Of a stretch of DNA of 64,000 nucleotides, positions 26,368 to 33,392 are shown one piece after another. The stretch is from HLUCCA09 sp038745585. GTDB lineage: Bacteria; Pseudomonadota; Alphaproteobacteria; Rhodobacterales; Rhodobacteraceae. The notes below the pieces were generated by a model. It saw only the letters and a program-made list of their open reading frames with translations, was not told the DNA's origin and made no database searches. The stretch spans positions 248,001-312,000 of the forward strand of contig JBCDLH010000003.1 in assembly GCA_038745585.1 (NCBI GenBank), given 5' to 3'. A program made the translations under genes and the position numbers. The stretch's first letter is position 1, and every line of letters starts with the position of its first letter.

Positions 26368-26566
26368 GCTTTGCACCCCGGCACGGAGCAAAGGCCGAAG
26401 GCCGCCGTGCCAGCGCCGTCCCGTCCCCACGGGTCGGCGCTTTGTCTCCGTTAGCGCTTAGCTCAGATCGGGGAGGAGTTTGGCCGGGATAAAGTGCTCA
26501 GATCGACTGTTGCAGCGCCAACCCACGGGACGGCGCTGGCACGGCTTCGCGCTTCGATCCAGGCCG
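26368..26566 (+). repeat. Structured intergenic repeat, copy A
   Basis: About 200 nt that matches copy B (46426-46670) and, reversed, copy C (29529-29719). The ends are GCTTTGCACCCCGGCACGG and a GGCACGGCTTCGCGCTTCG block. An 18-bp perfect inverted repeat lies at 26407-26424 and 26525-26542, with inner GCGCTTT/AAAGTGC arms, so the element can fold on itself. It occupies the space between the convergent genes mdh and metF. The two-copy alignment was done by eye. Confidence 0.85.
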
Positions 26567-26611
26567 TCTCAGTAGAGCGCTCCAATCGCAGGGGAAGTCA
26601 CCTTACACGTA

Positions 26612-26637
26612 AACCTTCCCCACGGGGAAGGTTTTTT
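26612..26637 (+). terminator. Strong intrinsic terminator
   Basis: AACCTTCCCC (26612-26621) and GGGGAAGGTT (26624-26633) form a 10-bp perfect stem with an AC loop, continuing into a T-run (TTTTCTTTTC). It terminates + strand transcription from mdh, 290 nt past its stop, so copy A is probably transcribed. Confidence 0.88.
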
Positions 26638-26643
26638 CTTTTC

Positions 26644-26658
26644 TTAACATTGGGTTAA
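26644..26658 (+). promoter_or_regulatory. CtrA-type box TTAA-N7-TTAA
   Basis: TTAA-CATTGGG-TTAA matches the CtrA consensus spacing exactly. It sits between the mdh terminator and the metF stop, not upstream of a recognised gene, so its function is uncertain. Confidence 0.35.
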
Positions 26659-26676
26659 TGTCGGAAGGTGCGCTTC

Positions 26677-27573
26677 TCAGGCCACCTTCTCAAGCTGCAT
26701 CTCCGGCGTCAGCCCGAGCGCGTGGCAGATCTCCCGCGTCAGGCCCGGCTTGTTGAGTGTGTAGAAGTGGAGGTGATCCACCCCCTCGTCCATCAGATCG
26801 CTACAGAGCTCGGTCGCCAGCGCGGTTGCCAAAAGCTCCGACCGGCCGTCCCGTTCGGCCTTCTCGAACGCTTCGTCGAGCCAGGCGGGGACATGGGCAC
26901 CACAGCGGGCCGCGAAGCGCCGGGCGTTCTTCCAGTTTTCGATGGGCAGGATGCCCGGCAGGATCGGCGCGTCGATCCCGGCCTTGGCGCACGCATCGCG
27001 GAAGCGCACGAACGTCTCCGCCTCGAAAAAGAACTGCGTAATGGCTGAATCCGCGCCCGCGTCGATCTTGCGACGGAGCCAGTCGACATCGCCCATGGGC
27101 GTACGTGCATCGGGATGTGGATCGGGATATGCGCCAACGCGGATGATAAAGTCGCCCACATCGCGTAGCGCTGAGATCAGCTCGCAGGTATCGGCAAAGC
27201 CCTCCGGATGTGGCCGAAATCCGTTGGTGCCCTTGGGCGGGTCGCCCCGCAGCGCAACGATCTCGCGCACGCCGGCCTCGGCATAGGCGCCGGCGATGGC
27301 GAGCGTCTCTTCGCGGGTCGCGTCGACGCAGGTGAGATGCGCGGCAACCCGAAGATCGGTTGTCTTGACGAGGGCTTCCACGGCTTCGTGCGTCAGGCGT
27401 CGCGTTGTCCCGCCCGCGCCATAGGTCACCGACACGAAACGCGGGGCTAAGGGCGCGAGCGTCTGCACCGTGTCGAAGAGGCGAAACGATGCCTCGACCG
27501 ATCTCGGCGGGAAGAACTCAAACGAGACGCTGGGCGTCGTCGGGGCACTTGGGGCAGAACTCGAAAGGGACAT
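26677..27573 (-). CDS. metF: Methylenetetrahydrofolate reductase MetF
   Basis: A 298-residue FAD TIM-barrel enzyme that makes 5-methyltetrahydrofolate for methionine synthesis. Motifs are SFEFFPPRS (the active-site Glu), VSVTYGAGGTTR, HLTCVDATREE, ALRGDPPKG and ITQFFFEAE. Bacterial length is normal. It is divergent from a MetR-type LysR regulator with a candidate MetR box between. Confidence 0.97.
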   Translation of the reverse strand: MSLSSSAPSAPTTPSVSFEFFPPRSVEASFRLFDTVQTLAPLAPRFVSVTYGAGGTTRRLTHEAVEALVKTTDLRVAAHLTCVDATREETLAIAGAYAEAGVREIVALRGDPPKGTNGFRPHPEGFADTCELISALRDVGDFIIRVGAYPDPHPDARTPMGDVDWLRRKIDAGADSAITQFFFEAETFVRFRDACAKAGIDAPILPGILPIENWKNARRFAARCGAHVPAWLDEAFEKAERDGRSELLATALATELCSDLMDEGVDHLHFYTLNKPGLTREICHALGLTPEMQLEKVA

Positions 27574-27625
27574 GGCGCGAACAGACCTTGTTGTGTCGCA
27601 GATCGGCCTAGGCTAGGCGGGGATG

Positions 27626-27638
27626 TGAAGCAATGTCA
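27626..27638 (+). promoter_or_regulatory. Candidate MetR operator
   Basis: TGAA-GCAAT-GTCA differs by one base from the MetR consensus TGAA-N5-TTCA. It lies between divergent metF and metR. Confidence 0.45.
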
Positions 27639-27665
27639 TCTTCGTCAGGATGTTTATGAAGTTCG

Positions 27666-28571
27666 ATGCATATTGAGCTCCGCCACCTACGGACGATCCG
27701 TGCCATTCACGAAGCCGGCGGCCTCGCGCGCGCGGCTGATCTCTTGAACATGACGCAATCGGCGCTGTCGCATCAGGTCAAAAACCTCGAAGATCAGACG
27801 GGCTGCGAGCTTTTTGTGCGCCGCACCAAGCCGCTTAAGCTCTCGGCGGCGGGGCAGCGCATGCTGCGGGCGGCCGAGCGGATCTTGCCCGAGGTCGAGG
27901 CGCTGACGGACGAGTTCTCTGCCCTGCGCGCGGGCAAGACCGGGCGGCTTCACATCGCCATTGAGTGTCACGCCTGTTTCGAATGGCTGTTTCCGGTGCT
28001 CGAAGCCTTCCGTCAGGACTGGGCCGATGTGGATATCGACATCCGGCCGGGTCTTGCCTTTGACGCGATGCCGGCGCTCGACCGCGAAGAGGTCGACATG
28101 GTGATTTCTTCCGATCCCGAGGATCTGCCGGGGGTCACCTTCGTGCCGCTCTTTGACTATGCGCCGGTTTTTGTCTGCGCGGCCGCGCATCCCCTCGCCG
28201 AAAAGCCCTGGATCGACGCGGCGGACCTGCGTAGCGAGATGCTGATCACCTATCCTGTCGACCGGGCCCGGCTCGATGTCTTTACCGAGCTATTGAGCCC
28301 GGCCAAGGTCGAGCCCCGATCCATCCGCCAGGTGGAGCTGACGGCGGTCATCCTGCTTTTGGTTGCGTCGGGGCGCGGCGTGGCCGTCCTGCCGGACTGG
28401 GTCGTGCGGGAGGAGCGGCGCCGCGGCGACATCGCGATCCGGCCGCTGACCGAGCGGGGCGTGGTCAAGCGGCTCTACGCGGCGGTGCGGAGCGCAGACG
28501 TCGAAAAGCCTTTCATGGCTCATGTGCTGCGGCTTGCCCACGACATCCCGGAGGGGATGCGCGCCGCATAG
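27666..28571 (+). CDS. metR: LysR-type regulator, MetR-like
   Basis: A 301-residue LysR protein. The N-terminal winged helix-turn-helix contains HLRTIRAIHEAGGLARAAD and TQSALSHQVKNLE. The effector domain begins with GRLHIAIECHACFEWLFPVL, the form typical of MetR, which senses homocysteine. Position divergent from metF supports regulation of methionine synthesis. The symbol rests on this context. Confidence 0.88.
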   Translation: MHIELRHLRTIRAIHEAGGLARAADLLNMTQSALSHQVKNLEDQTGCELFVRRTKPLKLSAAGQRMLRAAERILPEVEALTDEFSALRAGKTGRLHIAIECHACFEWLFPVLEAFRQDWADVDIDIRPGLAFDAMPALDREEVDMVISSDPEDLPGVTFVPLFDYAPVFVCAAAHPLAEKPWIDAADLRSEMLITYPVDRARLDVFTELLSPAKVEPRSIRQVELTAVILLLVASGRGVAVLPDWVVREERRRGDIAIRPLTERGVVKRLYAAVRSADVEKPFMAHVLRLAHDIPEGMRAA

Positions 28572-28667
28572 CGTGGAGCGGCCCGCCTGTGCCAGGCCGG
28601 CTGCGCTTGCCGCGCCGGGCGGGGCCGTGTACTGCGCGCCCTTCACCGATCAACCGCGGAGTGCGCC

Positions 28668-29462
28668 ATGCAGGGCAGCGCCAATCTCAACGTCATGGTC
28701 AAGGCGGCGCGCAAGGCCGGGCGGAGCCTCGTCAAGGATTTCCGCGAAGTCGAACAGCTGCAGGTGTCCTCTAAGGGGCCGGGTGACTTTGTCAGCCGCG
28801 CTGATCTCGCCGCAGAGGCGATCCTGAAACAGGAGCTGCTCAGCGCCCGGCCGAACTATGGCTGGCTCGCCGAGGAGGGCGGCGAGATCGAGGGCAAGGA
28901 CCCGACCCGCCGCTGGATCGTCGACCCGTTGGACGGGACCACGAACTATCTCCACGGCATGCCCCATTGGGGCGTGTCGATCGCGCTTGAGCATAAGGGA
29001 GAGATCGTGGCCGGTGTCGTCTATGACGCGCCAAAGGACGAGCTTTTCATGGCCGAGAAGGGCCAGGGCGCGTGGCTGAACGAGTCGCGCTTGCGCGTCT
29101 CGGGGCGGGGGGCAATGCTCGACTGCGTCTTTGCCACGGGCATCCCCTTTGCGGCGAAAAAGACGCTGCCGGCGATGCTGCACGATCTCTCCGGGCTGAT
29201 GCCGCAATGCGCGGGCGTGCGGCGCTGGGGCGCCGCCGCGCTCGATCTGGCCTATGTGGCCGCGGGCCGGTTCGACGGGTTTTGGGAGCGCGAGGTGCAC
29301 CCCTGGGACGTCGCTGCGGGGATGATCCTGGTGCGCGAGGCGGGCGGCTTTGTCGAGCCGCTTTACCCGGGGCGGGCGGTCTTTGAGACGGGCGCGATCC
29401 TGGCGGCCAACAGCGCGATCTTTGACAAGCTTGCAAAGGAACTGCGCTCAAGGGTGGGCTAG
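28668..29462 (+). CDS. suhB: Inositol monophosphatase family protein (SuhB-like)
   Basis: A 264-residue Mg/Li-sensitive phosphatase. Metal-binding motifs are EEGGEIEG, the signature WIVDPLDGTTNYLHG and the C-terminal HPWDVAAGMILVREAGG. The likely substrate is inositol-1-phosphate; histidinol phosphate and other sugar phosphates are possible. It ends upstream of repeat copy C. Confidence 0.95.
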   Translation: MQGSANLNVMVKAARKAGRSLVKDFREVEQLQVSSKGPGDFVSRADLAAEAILKQELLSARPNYGWLAEEGGEIEGKDPTRRWIVDPLDGTTNYLHGMPHWGVSIALEHKGEIVAGVVYDAPKDELFMAEKGQGAWLNESRLRVSGRGAMLDCVFATGIPFAAKKTLPAMLHDLSGLMPQCAGVRRWGAAALDLAYVAAGRFDGFWEREVHPWDVAAGMILVREAGGFVEPLYPGRAVFETGAILAANSAIFDKLAKELRSRVG

Positions 29463-29528
29463 GGCGCGCGGCGGCGCCGGACCAAAACGCAGAAGCGGCC
29501 CAAACCCTCAGATCGACGGCGACGTTCG

Positions 29529-29719
29529 AACAAAGCGCGGAGCCGTGTTAGCGCTGGCCCGTGGGTGGGCGCTCGCTCAGCGGAGCTATCGCGTTTTTGT
29601 CCGGCCGCGTTCCTTCCCCAGCCGAGTTCGGAGGTCAGGTCAACACAGCGCCATACCGTGGGTATGGGACGGCCCTGGGCGGGCGGCCCATCGGCCTGGT
29701 GCCGTGCCGGGGTGCGCAG
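29529..29719 (-). repeat. Structured intergenic repeat, copy C (reverse orientation)
   Basis: Read on the minus strand, its start (GCACCCCGGCACGG, 29702-29715) and end (ACCCACGGG...GCGCT...CACGGCT.CGCGCTTTG) line up with copies A and B, with the middle GGCCGTCCC and GGCGCT blocks in the same order. It is more diverged and lacks the perfect 18-bp arms. It lies between the convergent suhB-like gene and a lipoprotein gene. It occupies much of a 422-nt gap in which I see no gene. Confidence 0.7.
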
Positions 29720-29884
29720 GTCAGGGCTCTGGGGCGCCGCGACACGCGCGCGAGCCGGCCTGATTTCGGACCGGAGATCTCTGTGTCACGTTGCGAAAAA
29801 GGTCGGGTCCTACGCGCCTCGCGGCCTGCATCCTGCGTGGATCATCCGGCGGGGAGCATCCTGCTTGGATCGAACCCAACGCCC

Positions 29885-30226
29885 TCAATTCACGCACACA
29901 TTCGCTTCGACCCCGTTTGACAGGATCACATCGTTGCAGCCCAGGAGCGGCACGATGGGAGAGCAGGTCCGCGAGCGGGCGAGACAGGCGCCTTCGCAGT
30001 CGAGCGCCGTGCTGCAGGGCGTGTTGGCGTCTGCGGGCGTGCGTGTGCAAATCTGCACGTTGCCGCCCCCAGGGGGCGGGCCGAACGTCCCGCCCGCCTC
30101 GGCGCAGGCGGCTTCGGCCGCGCGGAATGCGTCCGGGGTGCTCGCCCCGGGCGCGAGAACGATGTCCGGCTCGCTTTGACAGCCGAGGAGCACCGCCGCG
30201 CAGGCGAAGATAAGGGCATAGCGCAT
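29885..30226 (-). CDS. Cysteine-rich lipoprotein of unknown function
   Basis: A 113-residue protein with a lipoprotein signal (MRYALIFACAAVLLGC, lipobox LLGC at 13-16). The mature domain has six more cysteines arranged ACAEAGG, ICTRT, PCSTALDCEGACLARSRTC and GCNDV, probably disulfide-bonded. The PCSTALDCEG segment recurs in small Rhodobacterales lipoproteins I recall. The function is unknown. It is co-directional with the aldo/keto reductase upstream. Confidence 0.78.
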   Translation of the reverse strand: MRYALIFACAAVLLGCQSEPDIVLAPGASTPDAFRAAEAACAEAGGTFGPPPGGGNVQICTRTPADANTPCSTALDCEGACLARSRTCSPIVPLLGCNDVILSNGVEANVCVN

Positions 30227-30248
30227 GACGTCTCTCCAAGGGCCGCGC

Positions 30249-31298
30249 TCAAAACGGCATCGGGTTCAGCCGGTGGGTTTCGTTGATCTCTTCAAGTGCG
30301 GTTTCGGGCAGCGTCGTATCGAGCGTTGCGAGAATCTCGTCGAGCTGTTCCAGCCGTGTCGCCCCAAAGATGATGGAGCCCATGAAGGGCCGTGTCGTGC
30401 AGAACGCGAGCGCCAACGCAATGGGGCTCAGCCCGTGCCGCTCGGCGACCTCGACATAATGGGCCGTTGCCGCGTGCGAGCGGTTGTTCATCCGTCCATG
30501 CAGCCCGCCATTGAGAGTGGCCCGCGAGCCGGGCGGCATGGCGCCGCCGGCATATTTGTTGGTAAGCAGGCCCGCCGCGAGCGGGGAATAGGCCAAAAGG
30601 TCCACCTCTTCGTTGACGCAAAGCTCGGCAAGATCGGTATCGAAGAGGCGGCACAGGAGCGAGTATTCGTTCTGGATCGAGACCATGCGCGGCGCGTCCA
30701 TCTCGTCGGCATAGCGCAACCAGAGCGCCGTGCCCCATGCGCTTTCGTTCGAGAGCCCAAAGTGGCGGACCTTTCCGGCGTCGCGCAGCTCGGTCATCGC
30801 GGTGAGGACCTCGCGCAGATTGGCCTCGGTGGCGGCTCGGTCCTGTCGCGAGGGGTCGAAGTGCCAGTATTGCCGGAAATGGTAGGAGCCGCGATTGGGC
30901 CAGTGGAGCTGATAGAGGTCGATGACGTCTGTCTGGAGACGCCGGAGCGAGCCCTCGACCGCCTCTTTGATCGTCTCGGCGTCGATGCCGCGGCCTTGGC
31001 GGCAAAAGCCGGGATTGGCGCCGGTGATTTTGGTGGCGATAACCATCTCGCCCCGATGCCTTTTGCCTGCGCCGCCGAGCCAATTGCCGAGGATGGTTTC
31101 GGTCGTGCCGACACTCTCGGCCGTGACTGGATTCACGGGATACATCTCGGCGGTGTCGAGAAAGTTGATGCCGGCGTCAAGCGCGCGCTCGATCTGGGCA
31201 TGGGCCTCGGGCTCTGCGGTTTGGGTGCCGAAGGTCATGGTGCCGAGGCAGAATTCGGTGACTTCAAGGTCGCTGCTGCCGAGGGTGCGTGTGCGCAT
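30249..31298 (-). CDS. Aldo/keto reductase (Tas-like)
   Basis: A 349-residue NADPH-dependent (beta/alpha)8-barrel reductase. The catalytic set is visible: Asp and Tyr in NFLDTAEMYPV, Lys in MVIATKI and His in DLYQLHWPN, with C-terminal IIFGATRLEQLDEI for cofactor. It is closest to the Tas/voltage-gated potassium channel beta-like branch. The start is ATG of MRTRTLGSSDLEVTEF; the open frame extends upstream into a minisatellite but that part is low complexity. Confidence 0.92.
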   Translation of the reverse strand: MRTRTLGSSDLEVTEFCLGTMTFGTQTAEPEAHAQIERALDAGINFLDTAEMYPVNPVTAESVGTTETILGNWLGGAGKRHRGEMVIATKITGANPGFCRQGRGIDAETIKEAVEGSLRRLQTDVIDLYQLHWPNRGSYHFRQYWHFDPSRQDRAATEANLREVLTAMTELRDAGKVRHFGLSNESAWGTALWLRYADEMDAPRMVSIQNEYSLLCRLFDTDLAELCVNEEVDLLAYSPLAAGLLTNKYAGGAMPPGSRATLNGGLHGRMNNRSHAATAHYVEVAERHGLSPIALALAFCTTRPFMGSIIFGATRLEQLDEILATLDTTLPETALEEINETHRLNPMPF

Positions 31299-31375
31299 AG
31301 GTCTGCCTTTGCCGTGTCGTGGGGCCGCAGCGCAGGGGCGGGCAGGCGGCCCGCTTTTCCTATCGCACCGGTGGG

Positions 31376-31503
31376 CAGGAGCAAGGGCGCAGGGGAGCAA
31401 GGGCGCAGGGGAGCGCGGGCGCAGGGGAGCGCGGGCGCAGGGGAGCGCGGGCGCAGTGGAGCGCGGGCGCAGGGGAGCGCGGGCGCAGGGGAGCGCGGGC
31501 GGC
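31376..31503 (+). repeat. 16-bp minisatellite
   Basis: CAGGGGAGCGCGGGCG repeats with a strict 16-bp period. Units begin at 31391, 31407, 31423, 31439, 31455, 31471 and 31487. The first units carry AAG for GCG and one unit carries GTG. The period is not a multiple of three, so it is unlikely to be coding. Confidence 0.92.
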
Positions 31504-31737
31504 GGGCGCGCGGCCGGCGGGGGCACGGGCGGGCGGAAGCGGTGCCGTTTGCGGGCATTGGCGCAGTCCAGAGACGGCCGGAAGGGGACGGCGCTGCGAT
31601 GTCGCGACAGTCACCGTGTTGAAGACGGCAGGGCTTGGACGACCGCACGTGGCCGGTCGGCGCAGTGGGCGGACGGGGTGCGCTGTAGGCGTTGGGGCGG
31701 GGCGTTTGAGAGGGGCTGACTTGGGCAAGACGTTGCA

Positions 31738-31935
31738 GGGGGCGCAGGTGCGGGAGGTGGCAGGGGGGCGCAGGTGTGGGACCTGGCATGGGGCGCAGGT
31801 GCGGGACCTGGCAGGGGGCGCAGGTGCGGGACCTGGCAGGGGGCGCAGGTGTGGGACGTGGCAGGGGGCGCAGGTGCGGGAGGTGGCAGGGGGCGCTTGC
31901 GGACGCGGCCGGGGGCGCAGGTGCGGGACAGGCGT
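31738..31935 (+). repeat. 25-bp minisatellite
   Basis: Units with CAGGTG(C/T)GGG cores begin at 31745, 31771, 31796, 31821, 31846 and 31871, and a decayed one at about 31918, with a 25-bp period. Each contains a CAGGT-GCGGG-ACCTG hairpin in its intact form. It sits 20-200 nt upstream of the LexA-box gene and is non-coding. Confidence 0.92.
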
Positions 31936-31956
31936 TTTTGGGTGGATCGGACTTGA

Positions 31957-31971
31957 GAACATAAGAAGAAC
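31957..31971 (+). promoter_or_regulatory. LexA (SOS) box
   Basis: GAAC-ATAAGAA-GAAC is a perfect match to the alphaproteobacterial LexA operator GAAC-N7-GAAC. It ends 16 nt before the start codon of the ImuA-like gene, a position from which LexA would block transcription. Confidence 0.85.
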
Positions 31972-31987
31972 ATGTTAGGGATGTCCA

Positions 31988-32644
31988 ATGCAAGTTGCGC
32001 AGCACCCCCTGCTTCATCGCGCGCGCCATGCGAGCCGTGCGGCGCTACCGGTGGCCGGTGAGATGGCGCTGGCGCTCGGCCGGGTGCACGAGCTTTGCGG
32101 CCGGGCGCGGCGGGTGCTGGCGCTGGCGGTGGCGGCGGCGCGACCGGGCCCTGTCCTTTGGATCGCGCCGGCCTGGGGCGCGGAGCGGCTCAATGGCGAG
32201 GGCGTGACAGAGTGGCTCGATCCGGGTCGGCTGATCCTCGTCCATCCACGTCGGAGCGAGGATCTGCTTTGGGCGATGGAGGAGGCGTTGCGCGCAGGCG
32301 CGGTGCCGCTCGTTGTTGCCGACTTGCCCGAGCCGCCGGCGCTTACGCCGGTGCGGCGGCTGCACCTTGCGGCGGAGACGGGCTGTGGCGCGGGCCGTGC
32401 GGCGCCGTTGGGCCTGATCCTCAGCGCGGGGGAGGGCGGTGCGGCGGGGATCGAGAGCCGCTGGCGTCTCGATCCGGCCCATGGGAGCGCGCGGGCGCTC
32501 AACTGGCGCCTGGCGCGTCTGCGCGACCGGGCCGCGCCACCGGCGGAGTGGATGCTCGGCGCCGCGCGTGGCCCGGACCGGCGCTGGACCCTGCGGCTTT
32601 CAGCGTCACAAACACCGGCGTCCGAGTCCGCAAACCCTCTATGA
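31988..32644 (+). CDS. ImuA/RecA-like SOS mutagenesis protein
   Basis: A 218-residue protein of the ImuA/SulA-like group, a degenerate RecA fold. Conserved blocks are ELCGRARRVLALAVA, GPVLWIAPAW, LDPGRLILVHPRRSEDLLWAMEEAL and VRRLHLAAE. ImuA normally works with ImuB and DnaE2 in damage-induced mutagenesis. Here no imuB or dnaE2 follows (YceI is next), so the gene is an orphan. ATG 31988 has an AGGG box and a LexA operator directly upstream. Confidence 0.82.
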   Translation: MQVAQHPLLHRARHASRAALPVAGEMALALGRVHELCGRARRVLALAVAAARPGPVLWIAPAWGAERLNGEGVTEWLDPGRLILVHPRRSEDLLWAMEEALRAGAVPLVVADLPEPPALTPVRRLHLAAETGCGAGRAAPLGLILSAGEGGAAGIESRWRLDPAHGSARALNWRLARLRDRAAPPAEWMLGAARGPDRRWTLRLSASQTPASESANPL

Positions 32645-32708
32645 CGCAGCTGTGACAGGACCTGCGCAGACTGCGACTTACCTAAACGTGCGTACGCCGC
32701 AGAGTGCC

Positions 32709-33308
32709 ATGCCCATCGCATCCACCCCGTCCCTCGCAGTCGTTCGCGTCGTCGTCACGCTTGCACTCTTGCTCTGTGCGGGAGCCCCATCGTCGGCGGA
32801 ACTGAGACGCTATGCGCTCGACCCCGCCGGGTCCGAGATCGGCTTTACCTATCAAATCCTTGGCGACAGCTTTAACGGCGAGATCCCGGTCTCCGAGGCC
32901 GATATCCTCATTGATTTCAGGGACGTGACCCGAACAGAGGCGCGCGTTGCCCTTGATGCGCGCCGGGCGCGCGCAGGCGTGGTGCTGGCGACGCAGGCCC
33001 TGCGGGGCGCCAGTGTGCTTGATATCAACCGCTATCCAACGATCAGCTTTGCCTCCACCCGCACCCGGTCCGATGGGGCTGGGGCTGTTATGGACGGGAA
33101 CCTGACAGTGCGCGGGGTCACCCGCCCCGTCCAACTGCGCGCGCGCTTCTTGCGCCCGCCAGACTCCGATCCCGATGTGCTGGACGAGTTGGCGATCCTC
33201 CTGACCGGCAGCATTTCCCGTGCCGAATTCGGCGCCACGGGCTATGCCAACCTCGTCGCCGACCAAATCGACCTGCGTATTCGCGCCGCAATCCGCGCGT
33301 TGAACTAG
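32709..33308 (+). CDS. YceI family periplasmic protein
   Basis: A 199-residue protein with a Sec signal (VVVTLALLLCAGAPSSA-E) and a YceI lipocalin-like barrel: YALDPAGSEIGFTYQI, YPTISFAST and GNLTVRGVTRPVQL. YceI proteins bind isoprenoid or amphiphilic ligands in the periplasm. The start is ATG of MPIASTPSL; the longer upstream frame overlaps the ImuA-like gene. Confidence 0.9.
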   Translation: MPIASTPSLAVVRVVVTLALLLCAGAPSSAELRRYALDPAGSEIGFTYQILGDSFNGEIPVSEADILIDFRDVTRTEARVALDARRARAGVVLATQALRGASVLDINRYPTISFASTRTRSDGAGAVMDGNLTVRGVTRPVQLRARFLRPPDSDPDVLDELAILLTGSISRAEFGATGYANLVADQIDLRIRAAIRALN

Positions 33309-33392
33309 AGGCGACGCGGTGGGGTCGTCTTTGGGCGTGCAGATGTGGATAGGATAGGGAATAGCAGGGTCACCTGACCCACGCCCGGACCG

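Noticed and set aside
27574..27665. SAM riboswitch upstream of metF
   Set aside because: The gap is only 92 nt and no SAM-I/II/V core could be recognised.
31738..31935. CRISPR-like appearance of the 25-bp array
   Set aside because: Units are contiguous with no unique spacers and there are no cas genes.
31235..32029. Proline/cysteine-rich minus-strand frames through the minisatellites
   Set aside because: Translation of 16- and 25-bp repeats in any frame stays open; periods are not multiples of three and no family is recognised.
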